Shown here: one piece after another, positions 8,316 to 16,900 of the stretch
Numbering within the stretch: the stretch's first letter is position 1
Layout: each line of letters begins with the position of its first letter
Source: Oscillospiraceae bacterium
Lineage (GTDB): Bacteria; Bacillota; Clostridia; Oscillospirales; Ruminococcaceae
Reading direction: 5' to 3'
DNA length: 31,005 nucleotides
Assembly (NCBI GenBank): GCA_020024215.1
Contig: JAHHUC010000018.1
Span: forward strand, 1 to 31,005
Notes under the pieces: model-generated
What the model was told of the DNA's origin: nothing
The model's input: only the letters and a program-made list of their open reading frames with translations
Database searches by the model: none
Made by a program: the position numbers and the translations under genes

Positions 8316-8909
8316 CATAAAAATTCAAATTTTAAAGTACCTTTCTTAATTTTATATATTTTTTGTACAAAATTTATATTAGCTATTTGCGCTGCATATA
8401 AAATATGCACAATCATGGGCATATGCTATTTGTATGAATTTTTTCTGTTGTTTTATACCTTTTCATGCTTTTTAGTGATAAATTGCTAAGGTTATTTCAT
8501 TTTAATGTATATTTTTAGTTGATTTTATGCAATGCAGAAATATTTTTAATATAAAGTCCTTTGAAACGCAATGTATAATATAGAAATAAAAAAGACACAA
8601 AAAGTTAAATATTTAGTATTATTTATTCTTCAAATAATATCAGAGCCTGACCTATAAAACAGATGAGATTTTATTAAATGCTATGATAAAAAATTTAAAA
8701 TTATCCGATGCAGCCCTTTTTGACGCTGCCAACCAAAGCATATGTCTTTGCTTTTTTAAGAGCAGCTTTCTTTTAAGGAAATTACTCACTTTAAGTTTAT
8801 TAGCCCTGTGGATTTTAAATTCTATTTGCATGGACATATATTAAAAATAAGCTGTAAGCCTGAAAAAAACTTTGCACTATATAAAAACAATCCTAACTTT
8901 AAGCATACC
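8316..8909. other. AT-rich intergenic region without a convincing gene
   Basis: About 600 bp of strongly AT-rich sequence. A plus-strand frame is open from about 8645 to 8840 and would encode LSDAALFDAANQSICLCFF-like protein, with an ATG near 8682 (53 residues from there). It has no ribosome site and no recognisable family, so it is at best a gene relic. A 61-residue minus-strand frame over the same bases (8652-8837) is equally unsupported. No RNA gene or repeat was recognised. Confidence 0.4.
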
Positions 8910-8910
8910 A

Positions 8911-8976
8911 AAAAAATAAAGCCGCCCTGCCTGCTTTATATAAGTACAGCATTACATAAAAATCAGGTAGGGCGAC
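8911..8976 (-). terminator. Intrinsic terminator after the ABC exporter genes
   Basis: On the minus strand, 8964-8976 (GTCGCCCTACCTG) pairs with 8921-8933 (CAGGCAGGGCGGC) with one A-C mismatch and one G-U, around a 30-nt loop, followed by TTTATTTTTTT. It lies 50 bp past the stop at 9028. Confidence 0.65.
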
Positions 8977-9027
8977 TTTTAGATAATTATATCAAAAAGC
9001 TGCAATTAAGAAAGCTTCGGGCAAAAT

Positions 9028-10770
9028 TTAATCGCAAAAGCCTGTTGTTGAATTTCTTTTCATCAGCATATTATAATAAATACCCTTCTTTTTAAGCAAG
9101 TCTTGATGACTGCCGCATTCTGCTATTTTTCCATCATTCACAACTAAAATCTGATTTGCCTTTTTGATAGTATTCAAACGATGTGCAATCACAAGAAGAG
9201 TTTTTCCATATACCAGCTGATTTATAGCCTCTTGAATCTGTCTTTCATTATCTGCATCCACGCTGGCAGTTGCCTCATCAAGTATTACTATGGGCGCATC
9301 CTTCAATATGCATCGTGCTATGGATATCCGCTGTTTTTCTCCATTGGACAGCGATTCTCCTCCCTCTCCTATCACAGTCTGGAAACCCTGCGGCAGCTGC
9401 ATTATAAAATCATAGCATCTTGCTTTTTTTGCAGCTTCATATACCTCTTCACAGGAGGCATCAATTCTTCCCATTGCAATATTGTTGTAAACTGTATCCT
9501 GAAAAAGATAAACTCTCTGAAACACCATGCTGATATTATCCATCAGCTCTGAAATAGGTATTTTGGTTATATCCTTTCCGCGAAGGAAAACACTTCCGCT
9601 TTTTACATCCCAAAATCTGGGCAGCAAGCTGGCGATAGTGGATTTTCCTCCCCCGGAGGGACCTACCAGAGCTGTCATAGTGTTTTTTTCCACAGCAAAT
9701 GTTATATCGTGCAGGACCTCCCTATTTCCATCGTAGGAAAATGAAACATTTTTAAATTCTATCTCAGGCGCTTCGCTTGTTTTGGGAAGTGTTTCATGAC
9801 CGCTGTTGTCCAGCTCCTTTTCATCAAACACAGCTTCAATCCTGTCAAGGCAGGCACTCATAACTGTCAGGCGTGTTATCTGGCTGTAAAATGCCTTTAT
9901 AGGTCCGAAAAGCTCAAATGTAAAAAGCATAAAGCCTATGAGCATAATGCTGTCCAGCTTGCCAAAATTGTATAAAAAGCAGGCAAGAGCCAGCATGGCA
10001 GTGCTTCCCAAGCCAAACGTAAGATTGATGGCACAGGCCCACGGAGCATGACCTTTTTCAAATTCCAGATTTTTTTTACAGGAATATTCAAAGCTTTCTG
10101 TAAGTGCTTTTGATTTTTCTCCCAGCAGATTATATGTTTTTATTATGCCGATTCCCTCTGCAAAATCTAAAACAGATTCTGTAAGCTTTTGACTTGCCTG
10201 CTGTCTGTCACCGGAAAATCTTAGCTGACTTGCCTTCATTGCTTCTCCAAGCACATACATGATCACAGTTATCAAAAGGCTTAAGACACCCATCCATACA
10301 TTGAAAGCAAACATTATTGCAACAAATATTGCAGATGAAAAAAGATAGCTCATCAAATCGGCAAGCACCATCATAAGGTTTTCTTCAATAAACAGCATAT
10401 CAGTGGACAGTATAGAGCTTATTTTTCCTATATTTCCCTCTGTAAAATATCCCATAGGCAATCTGCGAAGATGTGCGCCTAACTGCCTGCGCTTATCTGC
10501 AAAAATTTCAAAGCCCGCAGTTGACTGAAGATGGTCAGCGGCATTTTGGAGGAAACTTTGCAAAATAACGCTTAAAACCAATATCAATCCAAGAATGAGA
10601 CAGGTTTTTTCTGTGATCGTTTTATCAAGAAAGCCTGCTATCATAAAATAAGCTGCGAAAAACGGTGCTTTTGAGCACAGCGACTTGAGAAAAGAGAGAA
10701 CCGCAGCCAAACGGATCCTTCCTCTGTAACCATCTGCAACACGCAGAACACGAAAAATCAAACCTATCAT
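9028..10770 (-). CDS. ABC exporter half-transporter, second subunit (TM domain fused to ATPase)
   Basis: A 580-residue type-1 exporter half: six predicted membrane helices in residues about 1-310, then the nucleotide-binding domain. Walker A is GPSGGGKST (about residue 370), the Q-loop is MVFQRVYLF, Walker B is IVILDEATASVD and the H-loop is IAHRL. The signature reads LSNGEKQR instead of the canonical LSGGEKQR. The ATG at 10768-10770 overlaps the stop of the partner gene (ATGA) and has GGGAGGTG upstream. An in-frame ATG 42 bases earlier would lie inside the partner gene and has no such site. It forms a heterodimer with the product of 10767-12497. The cargo is unknown: drug, peptide or, by analogy with YbtPQ/IrtAB pairs, a siderophore-type compound. 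Confidence 0.9.
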   Translation of the reverse strand: MIGLIFRVLRVADGYRGRIRLAAVLSFLKSLCSKAPFFAAYFMIAGFLDKTITEKTCLILGLILVLSVILQSFLQNAADHLQSTAGFEIFADKRRQLGAHLRRLPMGYFTEGNIGKISSILSTDMLFIEENLMMVLADLMSYLFSSAIFVAIMFAFNVWMGVLSLLITVIMYVLGEAMKASQLRFSGDRQQASQKLTESVLDFAEGIGIIKTYNLLGEKSKALTESFEYSCKKNLEFEKGHAPWACAINLTFGLGSTAMLALACFLYNFGKLDSIMLIGFMLFTFELFGPIKAFYSQITRLTVMSACLDRIEAVFDEKELDNSGHETLPKTSEAPEIEFKNVSFSYDGNREVLHDITFAVEKNTMTALVGPSGGGKSTIASLLPRFWDVKSGSVFLRGKDITKIPISELMDNISMVFQRVYLFQDTVYNNIAMGRIDASCEEVYEAAKKARCYDFIMQLPQGFQTVIGEGGESLSNGEKQRISIARCILKDAPIVILDEATASVDADNERQIQEAINQLVYGKTLLVIAHRLNTIKKANQILVVNDGKIAECGSHQDLLKKKGIYYNMLMKRNSTTGFCD

Positions 10771-12497
10771 GCCTTCACCTCCCAAGCTGTGCTTTCCTCT
10801 GCTGCCTTCCAAAGCCTTGCATATTCCTCAGATGTCCGCAAAAGCTCATAATGAGTACCTTCAGCAGCTATGCTGCCCTTATTAAGAACAATTATCTTAT
10901 CCGCATTTTTTATGGTGGGCAGGCGATGAGCTATGACAAGAACTGTCTTTTGGAAAACTATCTCGGATATAGCCTTGTTCATCTTTTCTTCATTTTCAGG
11001 ATCAATAAAGGCTGTTGCTTCATCAAGGACAATTACAGGCGCATCCTTCAGCAGTGCCCTTGCCAGAGATATTCTCTGCCTCTCACCTCCGGAGAGCATT
11101 TTTCCTCCATCCTTTGCCATTGTATCAATTCCATTGGGCAATCGCTTGAGAAATTCTTCGCATTGTGCCCGCCTTGCAGCCTCAAGCACCTCTTTTTTCG
11201 TAGCCTGAGGCTTTCCGATAAGTATATTATCATATAAGCTTGTATTAAACAGAAACTGCTCCTGAGATACATAGGATATTTTTTCGTTGAGAGCCTCTAT
11301 GCTCATATCACTTATATCCTGACCGCCAAGAGTTATCCTTCCGCTGTCAAGATCATAAAAATGCACCAAAAGCTTAGCCAATGTAGATTTTCCGCTTCCG
11401 CTTTCACCTACCAGTGCGGTCAGCTGCCCCTCCTTGAGGGAAAGATTTATTCCATGTACAACCTCTGTGCTGTCATAAGAAAAAGATACATTTTCAAAGC
11501 TTATATCATATCCCGTTCCCTCAAATTTCCGTTGGGATTGTTTTAAAGGCGGATTGTCAATAATTTTTTCCAATTCATCTATTTTGTAATTCAGCTGAGG
11601 GAATTTTCCTCCAAAGCCCATAGCCTTCAATATGGGAGTACCGACCGCAAAGGACATGCACATTATAAGAATAAAATTCTCCAATGTGCTGTAACCATTG
11701 AGCACAAGCCATCCCCCTGCAGGAAGCGCAAAAATCATGATGCAGGGAACTATACTGGAATAAAGCGCCATCCAGGGCCAGCATACCTTATACCACGCTA
11801 AAGTAAAATCTCTGTATGATGCAATATCCTTTTCAAATCTGGCATAGCTTTCCTCGTCGCGATTAAAAACCTTTACAACCTCCATGCCATTTATGTATTC
11901 TATTATGGTATTATTCATTCTTGCGCCGGCAGCATAGTAGGAATCCATTTTTTCCATTCCCGCTTTAAACATCATACCAATAGCAAACATACCGATGGGA
12001 AAGGATGCTATACAGAGCAATGTTATTTTCCAGTCGACAAAAAACATTGCAGCAATTGCAATCAAGGGTATGAGCATATTGGCTATCCCCTCCGGAATTG
12101 CATGGGCAAGCAAAAGCTCGATGGTTTCAATGTCATCGGTAAACACCTTTTTTATTCGCCCATTGCCCATTTGCTGTATAACTCCCAAAGGCTGTGCCTC
12201 CAATTTTTTTTGAAGGGAAATGCGTATATTTTTTAATGTATTGTACGCACTTATATGTGAATAGCTCAAGCCCTTTACATAAAAAAGTGCATTTCCCACC
12301 ATAAAAACAGCAATCAAAGCAATGCTTATTGACACATTTGCAAATGAAAGGCTGCTTTTTTCAATAAGCGGCACAATGAGACGATACAAAAGAAAATATG
12401 GTATTATACCACATATAATTGCTACACAAACACAAAGAACAGCCTTTCTTGTATAGTGTATATACTCCCCCATATAGGGTTTTACTTTTTTGAACAT
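10767..12497 (-). CDS. ABC exporter half-transporter, first subunit (TM domain fused to ATPase)
   Basis: A 576-residue TM-ATPase fusion. Six membrane helices occupy roughly residues 15-300. The ATPase has Walker A GESGSGKST (about 364), Q-loop YVSQEQFLFN, canonical signature LSGGERQR (about 470), Walker B VIVLDEATAFID with catalytic Glu, and H-loop IAHRL. The ATG has AAGGAG at a 6-nt spacing. The gene is 70 bp downstream of the tetR-type gene and overlaps the second subunit by 4 bp, so the three genes form one operon. Both subunits keep the Walker B glutamate, so the pair is not an obvious degenerate-site exporter. Substrate unknown. Confidence 0.9.
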   Translation of the reverse strand: MFKKVKPYMGEYIHYTRKAVLCVCVAIICGIIPYFLLYRLIVPLIEKSSLSFANVSISIALIAVFMVGNALFYVKGLSYSHISAYNTLKNIRISLQKKLEAQPLGVIQQMGNGRIKKVFTDDIETIELLLAHAIPEGIANMLIPLIAIAAMFFVDWKITLLCIASFPIGMFAIGMMFKAGMEKMDSYYAAGARMNNTIIEYINGMEVVKVFNRDEESYARFEKDIASYRDFTLAWYKVCWPWMALYSSIVPCIMIFALPAGGWLVLNGYSTLENFILIMCMSFAVGTPILKAMGFGGKFPQLNYKIDELEKIIDNPPLKQSQRKFEGTGYDISFENVSFSYDSTEVVHGINLSLKEGQLTALVGESGSGKSTLAKLLVHFYDLDSGRITLGGQDISDMSIEALNEKISYVSQEQFLFNTSLYDNILIGKPQATKKEVLEAARRAQCEEFLKRLPNGIDTMAKDGGKMLSGGERQRISLARALLKDAPVIVLDEATAFIDPENEEKMNKAISEIVFQKTVLVIAHRLPTIKNADKIIVLNKGSIAAEGTHYELLRTSEEYARLWKAAEESTAWEVKA

Positions 12498-12513
12498 ATA
12501 TTGCTCCTTTCAT

Positions 12514-12533
12514 AAGTTAGTATTACCTAACTT
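12514..12533. repeat. 20-bp near-palindrome before the exporter genes (possible operator or hairpin)
   Basis: AAGTTAGTATTACCTAACTT is an inverted repeat (AAGTTAG ... CTAACTT, 7-bp arms, 6-bp centre) placed between tetR and the first exporter gene, just upstream of its ribosome site. It shares the GTTA...TAAC core with the operators at 13210-13239. It may be a second regulator site or an mRNA hairpin. Confidence 0.4.
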
Positions 12534-12547
12534 TTAAATGAGATAAA

Positions 12548-12585
12548 AGGGAGCTCAGATCCCTTTATCATATCTGAGGCTCCCT
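12548..12585 (-). terminator. Partial terminator hairpin at the end of the tetR gene
   Basis: Minus-strand RNA: 12572-12585 pairs with 12548-12560 over 13 bp with one bulged C, followed by TTTTATC. The 5' arm and the loop include the end of the tetR reading frame. It may reduce read-through from the regulator into the exporter genes, or stabilise the mRNA segment. Confidence 0.5.
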
Positions 12586-13197
12586 AAAACCAAGAACCCT
12601 GTGCCAATCAATAAATTGTGCTGTCAAGCGGCAGTGAAGCTGTATTTCTTCTTCTGTGAAATCATGTATGAATGGTTCATACATAGTGCTCCAAAATGAA
12701 GTGGTGAGAACATGCAGCTCCCTATGGGATATATCATTTCGCACCATTCCCCTTTTGGCTGCTGCACAATAGCATTTATAGGATTCTTTGCATATCCGCT
12801 CCACCAAATCATGCTGAAAATTCTGGTACTGTGAGCCCTCTGAGCACTTTACCAAAAGCTTGAAGCCATCTCTGCGCTGAGATAAAAAATCATACCACCA
12901 TTCCAAATATCCCTCTGTCAGAGACCACATATCATAAAAATCCTTGTATGTCAGCTTCGGATCATCATAGTCAATGCTTTTTGCAGCAATCACATCTTCT
13001 ATGTCATCAATTACATCCTGCACCAGAACCTGAAATAATTCCTCCTTTTTGGAATATCGCTTATAAAGCGCCCCTGTTGTTACACCGGCTTCTGCACATA
13101 TATAACGAAGAGATGCATTTGCGAATCCCTTGTTTAAAAATTCTTTTTTTGCAGAATCCAAAATTTTTTTATCTATGTTTTTATCTGGCAATGACAC
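12568..13197 (-). CDS. TetR/AcrR-family transcriptional regulator
   Basis: A 209-residue one-domain repressor. The N-terminal helix-turn-helix is clear: ILDSAKKEFLNKGFANASL, then ICAEAGVTTGALYKRYSKKEELF (residues about 12-60). The remaining 150 residues are the ligand-binding/dimer domain, which is not informative by family. The start is GTG at 13195-13197, with GAGGTGA seven bases upstream. It leads the exporter operon and its promoter abuts two tandem palindromes, so it very likely represses itself and the exporter until a ligand, probably an exported compound, binds. Confidence 0.9.
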   Translation of the reverse strand: MSLPDKNIDKKILDSAKKEFLNKGFANASLRYICAEAGVTTGALYKRYSKKEELFQVLVQDVIDDIEDVIAAKSIDYDDPKLTYKDFYDMWSLTEGYLEWWYDFLSQRRDGFKLLVKCSEGSQYQNFQHDLVERICKESYKCYCAAAKRGMVRNDISHRELHVLTTSFWSTMYEPFIHDFTEEEIQLHCRLTAQFIDWHRVLGFREPQI

Positions 13198-13209
13198 CTT
13201 CTCACCTCT

Positions 13210-13239
13210 GATAACTTTGTTACCGATAACCTTGTTATC
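13210..13239. promoter_or_regulatory. Tandem 15-bp palindromes: probable TetR operators
   Basis: GATAACCTTGTTATC (13225-13239) is a perfect GATAAC-N3-GTTATC palindrome. The adjoining GATAACTTTGTTACC (13210-13224) is the same with one change. The pair starts immediately after the -10 hexamer and covers the expected transcription start, ideal for repression. Confidence 0.8.
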
Positions 13240-13268
13240 ATTCTATGATATTAGTTCCAATTTGTCAA
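13240..13268 (-). promoter_or_regulatory. Promoter of the tetR-exporter operon
   Basis: Minus strand: consensus TTGACA (13263-13268), exact 17-bp spacer, TAGAAT (13240-13245). The start is expected near 13233, inside the operator pair, giving a leader of about 35 nt. Confidence 0.85.
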
Positions 13269-13335
13269 GATTTTTTTGACAGACAAAAATATAAAAATTC
13301 TAAACATCTGGTATTTTCCCTTCATATACAGCGCA

Positions 13336-13371
13336 AAAAAGATGTAAAGCAAATAAACCTTACATCTTTTT
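13336..13371 (-). terminator. Intrinsic terminator after the GRAM/PH-like gene
   Basis: AAAAAGATGTAA (13336-13347) pairs with TTACATCTTTTT (13360-13371) across a 12-nt loop, with T-runs on both strands. It lies 45 bp after the minus-strand gene ending at 13416 and shields the tetR promoter from read-through. Confidence 0.7.
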
Positions 13372-13415
13372 CAATCGATTTTTATTTATTTTTAAGGTTT
13401 ACTGCGCCCTTGCAA

Positions 13416-13790
13416 TCAAAGAATATCTGATCCTGAAGAGACATTTGCCTTTTCCATTTGCTCTTTAATGAGCTCCATAATCTCCTTTCTCTTCATCACA
13501 GAAAGACGATATCCACCATCTTTTTTAGATACGATTCTTACCCCTGTACGGATAAAAAGTGACACAGTAAATGGCTCTATATCCACAATGTCTTTATATG
13601 GCACAGCAAATGTCAGCCGCATAGATTCTACAATTCCGGAGCCTCTGAAAAGGATGCGCTGATCTGTAAATGTCACAGTGCCGGGAACCTGATTGTGAAT
13701 TATTCCAAAAGATCCCCAACAGTCGCCCTTCACCTTTCTTATGACATTTTCATTTGGCATAAGTTCCAAAATATCGCTTGGCTTTCCCAT
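13416..13790 (-). CDS. Small GRAM/PH-like domain protein
   Basis: A 124-residue soluble protein without signal or membrane segments. The pattern GTVTFTDQRILFRGSGIV, then the FAVPYKDIVDIEPF stretch and GVRIVSKKDGG, is the beta-rich pattern of GRAM/bacterial PH domains, which bind lipids or act as scaffolds. The C-terminal helix (RKEIMELIKEQMEKA) completes the fold. The start is supported by GAGAAGG six bases upstream. It stands between its own terminator and the large surface-protein gene, so it may be the last gene transcribed after it (110-bp gap). Function unknown. Confidence 0.75.
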   Translation of the reverse strand: MGKPSDILELMPNENVIRKVKGDCWGSFGIIHNQVPGTVTFTDQRILFRGSGIVESMRLTFAVPYKDIVDIEPFTVSLFIRTGVRIVSKKDGGYRLSVMKRKEIMELIKEQMEKANVSSGSDIL

Positions 13791-13900
13791 TTTATACCTT
13801 CTCTCTTTTTAATTTTCTCATACATACAAGGGTCCTTTTTAATCGCATTGACATTCATGGTTTCATGCAAAATAAGGTACAGCTTTTTGCCATTCTATTT

Positions 13901-16900
13901 TTATCTTCTTCTCCTTCTGTCAATATATTTTTTCCTCAGAGAATGGAAGGTGTTTGATTTTATGCCCCAAGCTATAAACGCAAAAGAAGCACCCACAGCT
14001 GAAAGCACTGCTAAAATCACGCCTGTTTTGCTGCTTTTTTCCTCTTCATCCTCCTTTGCTGCCGGTTCACTCGGCAAATCCTGCTTTTCCTCCCTTTCAT
14101 CCTCTAAAGGTGTATTTTCTGACTGCCCATCCTCTTTTGAGCTGCTTGAAGAATCCTTGTCTAAAGCATCAGATGTGTCTTTTTTATTTTCCAAAGTGCT
14201 GGGATAGCTTGTTTTCGTATCAGTACTCTTATCAGTGCCACTGCCCTTTTGGGGTGAATCAATGGGGACAAAATTCGGCTTTGTCTGAGAAGGTGTCTGT
14301 TCAGAGGGAGGTTGGACACTGCTGTCAAAATGAGTGTCTGTATCCGAATCGGAATCAGAATCTTCATCTGAGTCATATGATGCTTTTGGCCTTATATTAT
14401 TCACCTTAACCTCATAAAAAACAACCTTTTGGCTGTCTCGCAGACGGATGTTAAAAACAAAGCTGCCGTTTTTGGTAAATGTATAGCTGCCGGAGCCGTC
14501 ATTATTGATTATCTCATGAGAATCAGGGTCAACGGACAGCGTAACTGTCACGGCATCGGTGGTTTCATCTGTGGTTGAATATGAGGCTGTAACCTTGCTT
14601 TTTGACGGATCTATCCAATCAACTGCCGCTGCAACATCATATTTTATGCCGTTGCTGTTCTCAACTTCAAATACAAAGGATTCATTTTTCAAAAAGGTAT
14701 ATTCCTTGTTTCCTTTATTGTTGAGAACAGTAAATTTTTCATCTCCCTTGGATTTTAAAACAGCTGTTACAGGCCCGTCTGTCCAATCATTTGGAGAATA
14801 TTCCACATAAACCTTTGATTCTTCTCCGATTATATTTTGAACAGAAGCCTTTACCCTGCCTGTATTTCCATAAGAATCAGCCAATTCAAAAAAGAAATCG
14901 CCATTTTTTGAAAAGGTAAAGCTCAAGGAATGATTATTGTTGGAAACATATACATCGCTGTATGGAAAATTTCCTATTGTTGCTGTCACACTTCCATAGG
15001 TTGGCTTTGTTTCAGAATATGCAACATCTGCTGTAAGCACCGCTTTTCTAATCCATGTCACCTTAGCAAAAGCAGTATATATGTTATTCTCCCTGTCCTT
15101 ATATTTGAATGTATGCTCACCGTTTTCCTTAAAGGTGTAGCTGCTGCTTCCCTCTGCCATTGTATATCCCTTTGGCAGAGTTATTGAAGCCACAACATCT
15201 TTATTTGTTTTTTCCCTTGTAGAATAGGATATCTGAACAGGTTGGGATGGTTTCTTTGTGGTATCCTCATAAAAATTCAGCATTCTTCCGCTGAAATATT
15301 TATTTTCCTCTTTGGGATTGTTTCCGTATGAGTTTAAACCTTTTATTTTTAAATATTTTATAGGATGAGCTGTATTCAATACGATTGATTTTACAGAATC
15401 GTCATTAGCCAGATGAGCTTCTCCTATTTTTTCCCATTGCTTGCTGTCCGCACTGGAATAAACCTCAATATCCCTCCAGCGGCCATTGGCAGAGTGTGGG
15501 AAATATTCCAACGCAGAAATAAGTGCAGGCTGTTTAAAGGAAACAACATACTCCTTTTCATCAGTTATTCCATAATCGGAGTGCCAGTGTGTATTGATAT
15601 TTCCGTCAATCAGGTTCTTTGCAGCAGTTGCTGCGCCGGCCTGCTGAGAGGAAAATGATTCCAGCTGCACATTTTGAAGCTGCAAATAGCTTCTTTCAGG
15701 AGTGCTGCTGTCCTCATTGAAGGTGTAGGAATCTGCCCGGCTCTGAATGTATGTTTCATGGCTTTTATATCTCAGCAGGACATCCTGCTTGCCCTCAAAG
15801 CGTGTATTGCTGGTTAAATCGGGCATATAATCATGCCACGTTTTTCCTGAATCTGTGCTGTATTCAAGGTATTTGTCAGATGTTATGAAAAGGTTTTCAT
15901 AATCATTTTTATATAAATTATTTTGCTGAGGGCTTTTAGAAGGCTGCAAATCAATGGTATAGATATCGTTTACACCTACAAGGCCCACCTTGATATCGTT
16001 ATCAGCAGAAAGACTGTCCAGCTGTTTTTTTGATAGAGTAATTTTGTGCTCAGAGGTTTCCTCCCATGTCTTTTCATTGTCCAAGCTGTACCTTACACGG
16101 ATAGAAGAGCTGTCATATTTACTGTTCAGCACAATTTTTCCTGCATCCTCTCCATCAAAGGAAAAGGAAGCCAGGTGGTCAGAATTTTGGTTTAAAAGCG
16201 CCTTTGCCATGCTTGAGCTTATATTGGGCTGATATACATCCTCCAATGTTGCCTTGACAGCCCGATTCAATGTCTTAATGCGCAGCATATCAAATTCTGC
16301 AATATCTTTGGTATCAGTGATTTTATCCTTAATGCTGTTTAAAAGATTTTCCATCGGCAGAGGATAAAAGGTCAGAGCTTTCATTATCTCCTTGGAAAGC
16401 TTCAAAAAGTCCTCACTTTTTAGAGATTCATCTGAAAGCTTCGCTCTAACCAGGCCCTCCCATGCATCCAAATTTATCTGTTGGATTTCTATGGCGTCGC
16501 GGTATAATTTTTCTTTATCTTCTGTCTGCTGATAGCTTGAAGCCAAAAGCACGGCTTTATTTGCATCCACAAAATTATCGTAATTGTTCACCGCATCGTA
16601 TGCCATAGGTGTATAGCTGGAGGATTCTCCTTTTCCCAATCCCCAGTTTAGGAGATAGTTGCTGTATTCACTGTGAGATTGTGCCCAGCCTGATATATCA
16701 TTTTGTATTCTCCACCAATAACGCCCGCTGCCTTTGTCATATTCCAATGTTACAGTTGCAGCATGTCCCGGCTGACCTACAACGACAGAGGGACGGCCGA
16801 ACACCTCTGCCAGATTTGCATAGGTTTTTGCTAAACCGCCGCACACAGCACCCTCCTCAAAGACTATCCAAAGGCGGTGAATATCCTCACCGTAGTCATC

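Noticed and set aside
13695..14207. 170-residue plus-strand frame rich in Ser, Phe and Leu
   Set aside because: It is the complement of the Ser/Asp/Glu-rich C-terminus of the large surface protein, which explains its composition.
14030..14390. Possible tandem DNA repeat
   Set aside because: Only low-complexity Ser/Asp codon usage of the surface-protein linker; no exact repeat unit.
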